Source of the DNA: Mycobacterium sp.
Lineage (GTDB): Bacteria; Actinomycetota; Actinomycetes; Mycobacteriales; Mycobacteriaceae
NCBI GenBank assembly: GCA_018883075.1
Contig: VEQU01000012.1
Location: forward strand, 1 to 38,668
Length of the DNA stretch: 38,668 nucleotides
Reading direction: 5' to 3'
Position 1 is the stretch's first letter, and each line of letters opens with the position of its first letter. Both the position numbers and the translations under genes were made by a program. Positions 1 through 7,583 of the stretch are shown piece after piece. Below the pieces are notes generated by a model. The model saw only the letters and a program-made list of their open reading frames with translations, had not been told where the DNA came from and did no database searches.

Positions 1-145
1 GGGTAGGAGATGGCAGGAGGCTGGCCACGGTGGGCTGGACGGTGGTTTGCGATCACACCGATCGCCACCGACGACAGCGCCGCCGCCGACGGCTACCATC
101 GCGGCGACCGTTCGTCGTGAAGTGGGATATGACAGGAGTGCGACC
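1..145. other. window edge and carbonic anhydrase upstream region
   Basis: No gene could be supported here. The first ~45 bases could hold the 5' end of a divergent minus-strand gene, but too little of it is present to judge. The remainder leads into the carbonic anhydrase gene. Confidence 0.4.
71..99 (+). promoter_or_regulatory. candidate promoter of carbonic anhydrase gene
   Basis: ACGACA (71-76) lies 17 bases before TACCAT (94-99). The second hexamer fits the mycobacterial -10 pattern TANNNT, and the first matches TTGACA at four of six positions. Transcription would start near 106, leaving a leader of about 40 bases that contains the AGGAG ribosome site at 134-138. This rests on motif matching only. 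Confidence 0.3.
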
Positions 146-637
146 GTGAGCGTGACCGACGAGTATCTGGCCAACAACGCCGAGTACGCCAAAACCTTCT
201 CCGGGCCGCTGCCGCTTCCTCCGAGCAGGCATGTCGCGGTGCTGGCCTGCATGGACGCCCGGATGAACGTCTACGGCATCCTCGGACTCAAGGAGGGTGA
301 GGCACACGTCATCCGCAATGCCGGCGGGGTGGTGACCGACGACGAGATCCGTTCACTGGCGATCAGCCAGCGCCTGCTGGGCACCCGCGAGATCATCCTG
401 ATCCACCACACCGATTGCGGAATGCTGACCTTCGCCGATGACGACTTCAAGCGCGAGATCCAGGCCGAGACCGGGATCAAGCCGGAGTGGGCCGCCGAAG
501 CGTTCGGCGACGTGGCCGAGGACGTCCGCCAATCGCTGCGTCGCATCGAGGCGAGCCCGTTCGTCACCCTGCACACCTCCCTGCGCGGTTTCGTCTTCGA
601 CGTCGCCACCGGGAGGCTCGACGAGGTCAGCCTCTGA
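146..637 (+). CDS. canA: beta-class carbonic anhydrase
   Basis: Interconverts CO2 and bicarbonate; a soluble zinc enzyme. The 163-residue product has the beta-class zinc ligands in order: Cys35 and Asp37 in CMDAR, then His88 and Cys91 in HHTDCGM. Arg39 would form the Asp-Arg pair that controls zinc access. It closely resembles the small M. tuberculosis enzyme Rv1284, which has the same length and stands at the same place before cysD. GTG 146 was chosen because AGGAG (134-138) lies seven bases ahead and because the protein then begins VSVTDEYLANN like the family; the open frame continues upstream to 47 without support. A second in-frame GTG at 152 is possible. Bicarbonate supply is general, so no specific link to the sulfur genes downstream is claimed. 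Confidence 0.95.
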   Translation: MSVTDEYLANNAEYAKTFSGPLPLPPSRHVAVLACMDARMNVYGILGLKEGEAHVIRNAGGVVTDDEIRSLAISQRLLGTREIILIHHTDCGMLTFADDDFKREIQAETGIKPEWAAEAFGDVAEDVRQSLRRIEASPFVTLHTSLRGFVFDVATGRLDEVSL

Positions 638-685
638 GCCGGGCCGACCGACGATCCCCGGCGGGCCGGAACCCGACCCGGGCTG

Positions 686-694
686 TGTTACCGT
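686..694 (+). promoter_or_regulatory. candidate extended -10 promoter of cysD
   Basis: TGT followed by TACCGT (689-694) fits the extended -10 pattern TGN-TANNNT. No clear -35 is visible. The predicted start near 701 puts the 704-717 palindrome at the first transcribed bases and leaves a leader of about 46 bases before cysD. Confidence 0.35.
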
Positions 695-703
695 CGAAGA
701 AAC

Positions 704-717
704 CCAGGTAATCCTGG
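704..717. promoter_or_regulatory. palindrome CCAGG-TAAT-CCTGG before cysD
   Basis: A perfect inverted repeat with 5-bp arms around TAAT, centred 36 bp upstream of the cysD start and just downstream of a likely -10. Its place suits a repressor operator for the sulfate activation operon. The binding protein is unknown; the Rrf2 regulator at 8788 is one candidate. Confidence 0.4.
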
Positions 718-746
718 CTGTTTCAACCAACTTTTCCGAGGAACCG

Positions 747-1676
747 ATGTCTCAGCAGGCCCCGACCCAGCCGCGGGCCGGCCAGTACGAACTGAGCCAT
801 CTGCGGTCCCTGGAGGCCGAGGCCATCCACATCATCCGGGAGGTGGCCGCCGAGTTCGAGCGTCCGGTGCTGCTGTTCTCCGGCGGCAAGGACTCCATCG
901 TCATGCTGCACCTGGCCATCAAGGCGTTCGCACCCGCCCGCTTGCCGTTCCCGGTGATGCATGTCGACACCGGACACAACTTCGACGAAGTCATCGCCAC
1001 CCGCGACGAGCTGGTTGCCCGGCACGGCCTACGACTGGTGGTGGCCAGCGTTCAGGATGACATCGACGCCGGCCGGGTCGTTGACAACGGGCCGTCCCGC
1101 AACCCCCTGCAGACCGTCACCCTGCTGCGGGCCATTCGGGAGAACCGCTTCGATGCCGCCTTCGGCGGTGCCCGCCGCGACGAGGAGAAGGCCCGCGCCA
1201 AGGAGCGGGTCTTCAGCTTCCGCGACGAGTTCGGCCAATGGGACCCCAAGGCGCAGCGGCCCGAACTGTGGAACCTCTACAACGGCCGGTATCGCAAAGG
1301 TGAGCACATCCGGGTCTTCCCGCTGTCGAACTGGACCGAATACGACATCTGGGCCTACATCGGCGCCGAGGGCATCGCCTTGCCGACCATCTACTACGCC
1401 CACCGTCGGCCGGTGTTCCGCCGGGACGGGATGCTGCTGGCCGTCCACGAGTACATGCAACCCGCACACGGCGAGGAGGTGTTCGAGGCATCGGTGCGGT
1501 TCCGCACCGTCGGCGACGTCACCTGCACCGGCTGCGTGGAGTCCGGGGCGGCCTCGGTGGACGAGGTGATCGCCGAGACCGCGACGTCGCGACTCACCGA
1601 ACGCGGCGCCACCCGTGCCGATGATCGGATCTCCGAGGCCGGTATGGAGGACCGCAAGCGGGAGGGCTACTTCTGA
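747..1676 (+). CDS. cysD: sulfate adenylyltransferase subunit 2
   Basis: Catalytic ATP sulfurylase subunit: makes adenosine 5'-phosphosulfate (APS) from ATP and sulfate in the cytoplasm, driven by the GTPase subunit CysN. The 309-residue protein belongs to the PAPS-reductase/N-type ATP pyrophosphatase family and shows the PP-loop SGGKDS at residues 45-50, followed by the conserved HVDTGHNF segment. ATG 747 is chosen because AGGAA lies just upstream (739-743) and the protein then has family length; the open frame extends back to 438 only as a shadow inside the carbonic anhydrase gene. The stop codon overlaps the next start as TGATG, so cysD and cysNC are translationally coupled. Confidence 0.95.
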   Translation: MSQQAPTQPRAGQYELSHLRSLEAEAIHIIREVAAEFERPVLLFSGGKDSIVMLHLAIKAFAPARLPFPVMHVDTGHNFDEVIATRDELVARHGLRLVVASVQDDIDAGRVVDNGPSRNPLQTVTLLRAIRENRFDAAFGGARRDEEKARAKERVFSFRDEFGQWDPKAQRPELWNLYNGRYRKGEHIRVFPLSNWTEYDIWAYIGAEGIALPTIYYAHRRPVFRRDGMLLAVHEYMQPAHGEEVFEASVRFRTVGDVTCTGCVESGAASVDEVIAETATSRLTERGATRADDRISEAGMEDRKREGYF

Positions 1677-3550
1677 TGTTTCCGAGCGTTGGCGACACCG
1701 CCACGACAATGCTTCGGTTGGCCACCGCCGGTTCGGTCGACGACGGCAAGTCCACCCTGATCGGCCGGCTGCTCTATGACTCCAAAGCCGTCATGGAGGA
1801 TCAGTTGGCCGCCGTGGAGCGCACCTCCCGCGAGCGCGGCAACGACTACACCGATCTGGCCCTGGTCACCGACGGCCTGCGCTCGGAGCGCGAGCAGGGC
1901 ATCACCATCGACGTTGCCTACCGCTACTTCGCCACCGCCAAGCGGAAATTCATCATCGCCGACACTCCCGGCCACATCCAATACACCCGCAACATGGTCA
2001 CCGGCGCTTCGACCGCACAATTGGTGGTCGTGCTCGTCGACGCCCGGCACGGCCTGCTCGAACAGTCCCGCAGGCACGCGTTCCTCGCGTCTCTGCTCGG
2101 TGTGGCGCACATCGTGCTGGCGGTCAACAAGATGGACCTGATCGACTGGGACGAGGAGCGGTTCACCTGGATCCGCGACGAGTTCCACGCCTTCGCCGCG
2201 CGCCTCGACATCCACGACGTCACCACCATCCCGATGTCGGCCCTGCACGGCGACAACGTCGTCACCAAGTCTGACAAGGCACCGTGGTACGACGGTCCGC
2301 CGTTGCTGAGTCATCTCGAGGACGTCTACATCGCCGGTGACCGCAACCTCGTCGACGTCCGATTCCCGGTGCAGTACGTGATCCGCCCGCAGACGCGCGA
2401 ACACGCCGACTACCGCAGCTATGCCGGCACGGTCGCCAGCGGAATCATGCGCCCCGGCGATGAGGTGGTGGTGCTGCCGAGCGGCAAGACCAGCCGCATC
2501 ACCGCCATCGAGGGTCCGGAGGGCGCTGTGGCCGAAGCGTTCCCGCCGATGGCGGTGTCGATCAGCCTGGCCGACGACATCGACATCTCACGCGGGGACA
2601 TGCTCGCCCGGCCGCAGAACCAGCCTGTGGTGGCCACCGAGTTCGACGCGACACTGTGCTGGATGGCCGACGACGCAGCCTGCGAACCCGGCCGTGACTA
2701 CGTGATCAAACAGACCACGCGAACCACCCGGGCCCGGATCACCGCGCTGGACTACCGCCTTGACGTCAACACACTGCACCGCGACAAGAGCGCCACCGCT
2801 CTCAAACTCAACGAGTTGGGCCGGGTGACGCTGCGCACGCAGGTCCCGCTATTGCTCGACGAGTACTCCCGCAATGCGGCCACCGGATCGTTCATTCTCA
2901 TCGACCCGGACACCAACGTCACCGTCGCCGCCGGCATGATCCGCGACACCGCGCCGGCCGCGGCCCGGGCGGCGACGCCTAACACCGTGCGCCACGCCTC
3001 CCTGGTCAGTGCCGGCGACCGGCTGACCAAGGGGCGCACGCTGTGGTTCACCGGTCTGTCCGGCTCAGGCAAGTCGTCGGTAGCGGTGCTGGCCGAGCAG
3101 ATGCTGCTCGAACACGGCACCCCCGCCTACATCCTCGACGGCGACAACCTGCGCCACGGACTCAACGCCGACCTCGGCTTCTCGATGGCCGACCGCGCCG
3201 AGAACCTGCGCCGGCTCGCGCATGTGGCCACCCTGATGGCCGACGCAGGCCTGACCGTGCTGGTGCCCGCGATCAGCCCGCTGGAGGAGCATCGCGAACT
3301 GGCCCGCCGGGTTCATGCCGAGGCCGGCATCGAGTTCTTCGAGGTGTTTGTCGACACCCCGCTGGCGGACTGCGAGCGCCGCGACCCCAAGGGTCTTTAC
3401 GCCAAGGCCCGGCGCGGCGAGATCACCCACTTCACCGGGATCGACAGCCCCTATCAGCGGCCCAAGAACCCCGACCTCCGGCTGACACCCGATCACACCG
3501 CGGCCGAACTCGCCGGGCAGGTCGTCGAGCTGCTCGAGTCACGGACGTGA
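1676..3550 (+). CDS. cysNC: bifunctional sulfate adenylyltransferase subunit 1 / APS kinase
   Basis: Fusion of the regulatory GTPase of ATP sulfurylase (CysN) with APS kinase (CysC), 624 residues. The N-terminal EF-Tu-like GTPase has G1 at 19-27 (GSVDDGKST), G3 DTPGH at 96-100 and G4 NKMD at 151-154, then beta-barrel domains to about residue 435. The C-terminal kinase begins near 445, with P-loop GLSGSGKSS at 460-468 and the conserved DGDNLRHGLN segment after it. Together with CysD it turns sulfate into PAPS, the donor for sulfated glycolipids and the entry to cysteine synthesis. This fusion is usual in mycobacteria. ATG 1676 overlaps the cysD stop, and the 3' end overlaps the next start as GTGA. 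Confidence 0.95.
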   Translation: MFPSVGDTATTMLRLATAGSVDDGKSTLIGRLLYDSKAVMEDQLAAVERTSRERGNDYTDLALVTDGLRSEREQGITIDVAYRYFATAKRKFIIADTPGHIQYTRNMVTGASTAQLVVVLVDARHGLLEQSRRHAFLASLLGVAHIVLAVNKMDLIDWDEERFTWIRDEFHAFAARLDIHDVTTIPMSALHGDNVVTKSDKAPWYDGPPLLSHLEDVYIAGDRNLVDVRFPVQYVIRPQTREHADYRSYAGTVASGIMRPGDEVVVLPSGKTSRITAIEGPEGAVAEAFPPMAVSISLADDIDISRGDMLARPQNQPVVATEFDATLCWMADDAACEPGRDYVIKQTTRTTRARITALDYRLDVNTLHRDKSATALKLNELGRVTLRTQVPLLLDEYSRNAATGSFILIDPDTNVTVAAGMIRDTAPAAARAATPNTVRHASLVSAGDRLTKGRTLWFTGLSGSGKSSVAVLAEQMLLEHGTPAYILDGDNLRHGLNADLGFSMADRAENLRRLAHVATLMADAGLTVLVPAISPLEEHRELARRVHAEAGIEFFEVFVDTPLADCERRDPKGLYAKARRGEITHFTGIDSPYQRPKNPDLRLTPDHTAAELAGQVVELLESRT

Positions 3551-4275
3551 ACGACCACGACCTGGCGGCCGCCCTGGCGACCGCGGCTGGCGAGTTGCTG
3601 CTCGCCGTCCGCGACGAACTGGCCGACGCCCCGGCCGACGAACGAAAAGCCGCGGGCGACAAACGCTCGCACGACTACCTGATTGAGGAGCTGGCCGCCG
3701 CGCGCCCGGATGATGCTGTCCTGAGCGAGGAGGGCGCCGATGACTCCGCCCGGCTCTCGGCGCATCGGGTGTGGATCGTCGATCCCCTGGACGGGACTCG
3801 GGAGTTCTCCGAGGCCGAGCGGGTGGACTGGGCGGTCCATGTCGCGCTATGGGCCGACGGCGAGTTGGTCGCCGGAGCTGTGGCGCTGCCCGCCCAGGGC
3901 GTCACCCTGGCGACCCCCGCGGTGGCCGCGCCCCCGCCCCCGCCCGCCGTCCCGCGCATCCTGGTGTCGCGGACCCGCCCGCCGGCCGCGGCGGTGGAGG
4001 TCTGCGACGCGCTCGGCGGCACTCTGGTGGAGATGGGCTCCGCCGGGGCCAAGGTGGCCGCGGTGGTGCAGGGGCGCGCCGAGATCTACGTGCATGCCGG
4101 CGGGCAGTACGAGTGGGACTCCGCCGCCCCGGTCGCCGTCGCGCAGGCCGCAGGGCTGCACGCCTCGCGCATCGACGGTTCTCCGCTGGTCTACAACCGG
4201 GCCGATCCGCTGCTGCCGGACCTGCTGGTCTGTCGGCCGCAGTACGCGGAGGCGGTTCTTGCCGCTCTGCGGTAG
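3547..4275 (+). CDS. cysQ: CysQ-type 3'-phosphoadenosine 5'-phosphate phosphatase
   Basis: Member of the inositol-monophosphatase superfamily, 242 residues. Metal-binding motifs are present: Glu61-Glu62 in LSEEG, DPLDGT at 79-84 followed by REF (the CysQ form of the motif), and WDSAAP at 190-195. CysQ enzymes remove the 3'-phosphate from PAP or PAPS, and its place as last gene after cysD-cysNC fits recycling of the PAP left by sulfotransferases and PAPS reductase. In M. tuberculosis the characterised cysQ (Rv2131c) is at another locus, so this may be a second family member. GTG 3547 overlaps the cysNC stop as GTGA; the longer open frame upstream is a shadow of cysNC. A proline-rich loop near residues 125-135 is unusual. 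The substrate is inferred from motif and context. Confidence 0.85.
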   Translation: MNDHDLAAALATAAGELLLAVRDELADAPADERKAAGDKRSHDYLIEELAAARPDDAVLSEEGADDSARLSAHRVWIVDPLDGTREFSEAERVDWAVHVALWADGELVAGAVALPAQGVTLATPAVAAPPPPPAVPRILVSRTRPPAAAVEVCDALGGTLVEMGSAGAKVAAVVQGRAEIYVHAGGQYEWDSAAPVAVAQAAGLHASRIDGSPLVYNRADPLLPDLLVCRPQYAEAVLAALR

Positions 4276-4278
4276 ACC

Positions 4279-4295
4279 GTCAGCCTTCTCTCAGG
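4279..4295 (+). promoter_or_regulatory. possible extra TCAG-N7-TCAG site
   Basis: GTCAGC (4279-4284) and CTCAGG (4290-4295) repeat at 11-bp spacing just after the cysQ stop, the same geometry as the three sites before the exported-protein genes. No -10 hexamer follows closely. It could be a distal half of a larger regulatory region or chance. Confidence 0.2.
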
Positions 4296-4438
4296 CAACC
4301 GTCGTCAGACCTATCGACCCTCGACTGACTGGCATTCGCTGTGGATTCGGGATCTCCTCGCAAATCGGCAAATCTCATCCGGTTTCACCATTGATCATTG
4401 CGTTTGCTGCACACCGTGCGGCGTGGGCGGGGGGAAGG

Positions 4439-4467
4439 TTTGCACTAAGGCTTTTCTCAGGTACCGT
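4439..4467 (+). promoter_or_regulatory. promoter with CTCAGG-type direct repeat, exported protein 1
   Basis: TTTGCA (4439-4444) and TACCGT (4462-4467) are separated by 17 bases. That spacer is filled by CTAAGG (4445-4450) and CTCAGG (4456-4461), half-sites 11 bp apart, one helical turn. The same arrangement recurs at 6182 and, less completely, at 7541. Tandem half-sites one turn apart are typical of OmpR-family response regulators. The published description of the MprA box (two loosely conserved 8-bp direct repeats within 19 bp) has the same period; the match to MprA is my inference. Confidence 0.6.
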
Positions 4468-4508
4468 GGCGTTCGTCAGTCCACGCCCCCATCTGGAGGA
4501 TCCCCAAC

Positions 4509-5840
4509 ATGCAACTCTCACTTCGTTCGCAGATGATCGCGGGCGTCGCGGCCGTCGGCGCGACGGCGATGGCCATCACCCCGATCGCGCAGCCCGAGGT
4601 GATGACCTCGATGCAGCGCGTGTCGAGCGCGGTCGAACTCGCCGCCTTCGTCAATCCGGTCGAGGTTCTGCTCGCGACTCTCGCCGACACCACGGCCAGC
4701 GTCTTCGACCAGGCCGCGCTGCTCGATCCCGAGGATCTGTACTGGCCGGACTCCTTCTACACGCCCGACTTCTCGTTCGTCTTCTCGCCGGGCTACTACG
4801 GCCTCATCCCCGACTTCGCCAACCAGGTGTCCTTCGGCGGCCTCTCGGCCGTCGTGACGAACCTGGGCGGGTATGTCTACGCGGCCACCGAGGGGCTGGC
4901 CGGCCTGGTGGGCGGCCCCATCACCGCGGTGACCAACATCCCGTTCGCACTGGTCACGGCTGCCGGCTACCTCGCTGCGGGCCAGCCTGAACTGGCGCTC
5001 GCCGAACTGCAGGCGGCCATCATCGGCCCGATCCAGCAGGGCATCGGCACCGCACTGGCTGCTGCGGGCTACATCATCGACAACGTCATCTCCAATGCCA
5101 CCACCCTGGTGTCGAACACGATCCCGGGTCTGGTCGGCAACCTGATCAACACCATCACCAACGGGACCGTCTACGTCGGTCAGTCGCTGATCGACACGCT
5201 CAGCACCGCGATCACGCAGTTGACCGCCGGCCAGTTGGACGCGGCCTGGAACACCGCCGTTGAGGGTCTGATCGGTGAGTTCGGCACCCTCGGTCAGATC
5301 AAGGACCTGACCATCGGCATCGGCATCACCGAGTTCGTCGACTACGAGGATGTGGGTGAGGTTCTCACGGTCGTGATCCCGAGCCTGCGTTCGGATCTGA
5401 CGACCATGGGGCAGCGCCTGGGTGACCTGAGCCAGTACGGCGACGGTGGCATCCGCAACGACGCCTTCGAGTTGCCCGTGACTGTCACCCCGCCGGCCGC
5501 GGCCCTCAGCGCGCCGGACATCGCCGCCGCCGAGGTGGCACGTCCGGTGGCCGGCTCCGCCGACGAGACGGCGACCCTCACCGCAGCCGATGTCGCTGCG
5601 GCACAGGGCGACGGCACGTCCGCCGACACCGGCGCCAAGAGCGCGGATGCGGCGTCGGCGAGCACCGCGCCGAGCAGCGAAGCGAGCACCGAGGCGAGCA
5701 CCGAGGCGAGCACCGAGGCGAGCACCGAGGCGAGCACCGCGGCGGCAGTGTCATCGCGTGCCGGCTCGTCCGACGGCACCGGACACGCCAAGGCCAAGGC
5801 CTCCCGCGGTTCGGCCCGGGGCGCCGACGCCGGGAGCTGA
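4509..5840 (+). CDS. exported alanine-rich mycobacterial protein, paralogue 1 (unknown function)
   Basis: 443 residues; I do not recognise a characterised family member. A hydrophobic N-terminus (residues 8-27, with Arg6 before it) looks like a Sec signal or anchor. The middle (about 40-310) is rich in Ala, Gly, Ile, Leu, Thr and Asn with long amphipathic stretches and few charges, and has a Tyr/Phe/Pro/Asp-rich patch at 75-100. From about 335 the protein is a low-complexity Ala/Ser/Thr/Glu tail with five EAST repeats (391-410), ending in a basic HAKAKASRGSARGA segment. There are no cysteines. ATG 4509 has GGAGGA at 4495-4500. A hairpin (5861-5893) follows. Paralogues at 6250 and 7584 share the plan. 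It could be a secreted or outer-envelope protein; nothing in the sequence fixes its role. Confidence 0.8.
   Translation: MQLSLRSQMIAGVAAVGATAMAITPIAQPEVMTSMQRVSSAVELAAFVNPVEVLLATLADTTASVFDQAALLDPEDLYWPDSFYTPDFSFVFSPGYYGLIPDFANQVSFGGLSAVVTNLGGYVYAATEGLAGLVGGPITAVTNIPFALVTAAGYLAAGQPELALAELQAAIIGPIQQGIGTALAAAGYIIDNVISNATTLVSNTIPGLVGNLINTITNGTVYVGQSLIDTLSTAITQLTAGQLDAAWNTAVEGLIGEFGTLGQIKDLTIGIGITEFVDYEDVGEVLTVVIPSLRSDLTTMGQRLGDLSQYGDGGIRNDAFELPVTVTPPAAALSAPDIAAAEVARPVAGSADETATLTAADVAAAQGDGTSADTGAKSADAASASTAPSSEASTEASTEASTEASTEASTAAAVSSRAGSSDGTGHAKAKASRGSARGADAGS
5679..5738 (+). repeat. five tandem 12-bp repeats coding Glu-Ala-Ser-Thr
   Basis: Five head-to-tail copies of GAGGCGAGCACC; the first has one difference (GAAGCGAGCACC) and the other four are identical. 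The 12-bp unit keeps the reading frame, so copy-number change would only lengthen or shorten the Ser/Ala tail of the exported protein. Confidence 0.95.
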
Positions 5841-5860
5841 GTTCCACGCATCACGATCGG

Positions 5861-5893
5861 CGATGCCCCCCTTCTCACTGAAGGGGGGCATCG
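5861..5893. terminator. hairpin terminator after exported protein 1
   Basis: A perfect 14-bp stem (5861-5874 with 5880-5893) around the loop TCACT, 20 bases after the stop codon. The right arm is followed by TCATATT rather than a clean T-run, so it may act as a weak intrinsic terminator or an mRNA 3' stabiliser. Confidence 0.7.
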
Positions 5894-6181
5894 TCATATT
5901 CCCGTGATATGCCAGCGCCCCGGAACGAGATTTCGCAACGCGTTTCGCAGCAAATACCCCGCGACGGTTGACGGCTCCCAGGCGGCGACCAGGCCTCACA
6001 GGAAGCCCGACCGTGACCGGGCGCCCGACCGTGGCTCGCGGTGTGCCACGGCCCATGTTGCATGGGTTTTTCGGTTCCAGCCCTGTCCCATCGGCAGCCC
6101 CCCTACCAGCCGTTTGAAGGGTGAAAAGGCTCCGAAAACGGCCAGCAAACCAGCCCGGTGGAAAATTTTCCCGCAAAATAG
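5894..6181. other. intergenic region before exported protein 2
   Basis: About 290 bases with no supported gene. It is less GC-rich than its surroundings towards the 3' end and leads into the repeat-containing promoter at 6182. Small open frames here show no family resemblance. Confidence 0.4.
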
Positions 6182-6210
6182 TTTGCGCTCAGGTTTTTCT
6201 CAGGTAGTCT
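6182..6210 (+). promoter_or_regulatory. promoter with CTCAGG-N5-CTCAGG, exported protein 2
   Basis: This is the cleanest of the three sites. TTTGCG (6182-6187) and TAGTCT (6205-6210) are 17 bases apart, and the spacer holds two exact CTCAGG half-sites (6188-6193 and 6199-6204). The distance from the second half-site to the start codon is 45 bases, against 47 in paralogue 1, and both leaders contain GTCAGTCC. Confidence 0.65.
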
Positions 6211-6249
6211 AAGCCCGTCAGTCCTGACCCATGTACCGGAGGAACCACA

Positions 6250-7440
6250 ATGCAAATCTCACTTCGTTCGCAGATGATCGCGGGGACCACCGCGCTCGTC
6301 GGTGCGACCGCTATCGCCATGACGCCGGTTGCTCCGGCCGTGAACCTGCCCGCGCTGTCGACGTCCAACGCCGCCGTGTCGCTGGCCGCCCTGAACAACC
6401 CGCTCGGTGCGCTGCTGAACACCGGACTGGTGCTGGGCAACTACTTCCTGAACGGTGCCTACACGACGCCGGACGCCAACTGGCCGGGTTCGGGCACCTT
6501 CACCTACCCGGACGGCATCGGAAACGTCGTCAATTTCATCATTCCGTCGTTCGGGGTGACGACGCCGGGTCTTATCCCGAACATCATCGATACGCCGTTC
6601 CCGGCGCTGACCGCGCTGGTGACCAACTGGGCGGGTTACGCCTACATCGCCGGCGCCACCGCGCTGAGCGTTGCCGGCAACATCGCCGACATCATCTGGA
6701 CCGTCCCGGCCACCGCCGTTCAGGTCGCACTCGACCTGCTTACGCTTGACATCAACCAGGCCATCGCGGACATCCAGTCCGCGATCCAGGGCGTACTCTT
6801 CGAAGCCCAGGACGCGGTGCAGACGCTTATCGGCGGCGCGACCACCATCATCAACTCAGTCGTCACCAAGGGCCAGGCGCTGATCCAGACCCTGCTGAGC
6901 GATGCCGGTAACCTGCCCACGGTTCTCGCGGGCCAGGTGCAGCTGCTGATCGGTTCGGTCACCGGTGTCTTCCAGAGCGTGGTCGCCGGTCTGTCCGACC
7001 CCAACCCGATCGAGGGTGTGTGGAACGCCCTGGTTGATGGTCTGCTCGACGCCACGGTGCCGGGCAGCCTGCCGGCCACCGTGATCAACCTGACCGCGGG
7101 CGCCGGAGTCCAGTTCGGGCCGATCGTTTCGCCGGATCCGGCCGCGGCTCCGTTCGTGCCCAGCATCCGTACCGTCGGCACATCTCTGATCAACGACGTC
7201 GCGGATGCGCTGGACACCCCGGTGCCGTCGGCTGCGTCGGCCCGTAAGGTCGCCGCTCCGGCCGCGGCTGTGGCGGCTGAGGCGGCTCCGGCTGCCGAGG
7301 CCACCGCGGGTGACAGTGACTCGGCGGCTGCCGAGGCCACCAGCGCGGCTCCGGCCGCGTCGGCCGCGGCTGACGACAGCGCTGCCGAGGCGCCGAAGGC
7401 CAAGGCCTCCAAGGCCGGCGCAGCCCGCGCTGGTCGCTAA
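6250..7440 (+). CDS. exported alanine-rich mycobacterial protein, paralogue 2 (unknown function)
   Basis: 396 residues, same plan as the protein at 4509: signal-like N-terminus (MQISLRSQMIAG, then a hydrophobic run to about 30), a long low-charge Ala/Gly/Ile/Val/Leu/Thr/Asn region (40-300), an Ala/Glu/Ser tail and a basic end APKAKASKAGAARAGR. An aromatic patch (TTPDANWPGSGTFTYPDG) near 75-92 aligns with the patch in paralogue 1, but the middle regions otherwise match only loosely. The first codons are almost identical at DNA level to paralogue 1 (28 bases, 6257-6284). No cysteines. ATG 6250 follows GGAGGA (6238-6243). A 23-bp hairpin closes the unit, so it is probably transcribed alone from the 6182 promoter. 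Confidence 0.8.
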   Translation: MQISLRSQMIAGTTALVGATAIAMTPVAPAVNLPALSTSNAAVSLAALNNPLGALLNTGLVLGNYFLNGAYTTPDANWPGSGTFTYPDGIGNVVNFIIPSFGVTTPGLIPNIIDTPFPALTALVTNWAGYAYIAGATALSVAGNIADIIWTVPATAVQVALDLLTLDINQAIADIQSAIQGVLFEAQDAVQTLIGGATTIINSVVTKGQALIQTLLSDAGNLPTVLAGQVQLLIGSVTGVFQSVVAGLSDPNPIEGVWNALVDGLLDATVPGSLPATVINLTAGAGVQFGPIVSPDPAAAPFVPSIRTVGTSLINDVADALDTPVPSAASARKVAAPAAAVAAEAAPAAEATAGDSDSAAAEATSAAPAASAAADDSAAEAPKAKASKAGAARAGR

Positions 7441-7450
7441 CTAGGCACGA

Positions 7451-7498
7451 AATCTGGAGCGCCCCCTCCCTCCACGGAGGGAGGGGGCGTTCCAGATT
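7451..7498. terminator. long hairpin terminator after exported protein 2
   Basis: Arms 7451-7473 and 7476-7498 pair over 23 positions with one G-T pair; in practice the tip opens into a small loop. It begins 10 bases after the stop codon. The symmetric stem could terminate on either strand and separates paralogue 2 from the promoter of paralogue 3. Confidence 0.8.
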
Positions 7499-7540
7499 CG
7501 GCCGGCAGGCAGGCCGGGATGGGGCCGGTTAGCCTGATTT

Positions 7541-7563
7541 CTCAGTTTTTTCTCAGGTGTGTT
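7541..7563 (+). promoter_or_regulatory. promoter region with CTCAG-N6-CTCAGG, exported protein 3
   Basis: CTCAGT (7541-7546) and CTCAGG (7552-7557) keep the 11-bp period and the T-rich spacer of the two upstream sites. The -10 is less clear: TGTGTT (7558-7563) occupies the equivalent position, while TAAGGT (7563-7568) fits TANNNT better. No TTTGC-type -35 is present. Confidence 0.5.
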
Positions 7564-7583
7564 AAGGTGGCACGGAAAGGCAG

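Noticed and set aside
5679..5738. Tandem repeat as CRISPR
   Set aside because: Units of 12 bp directly adjoin with no spacers and are read in frame as protein.
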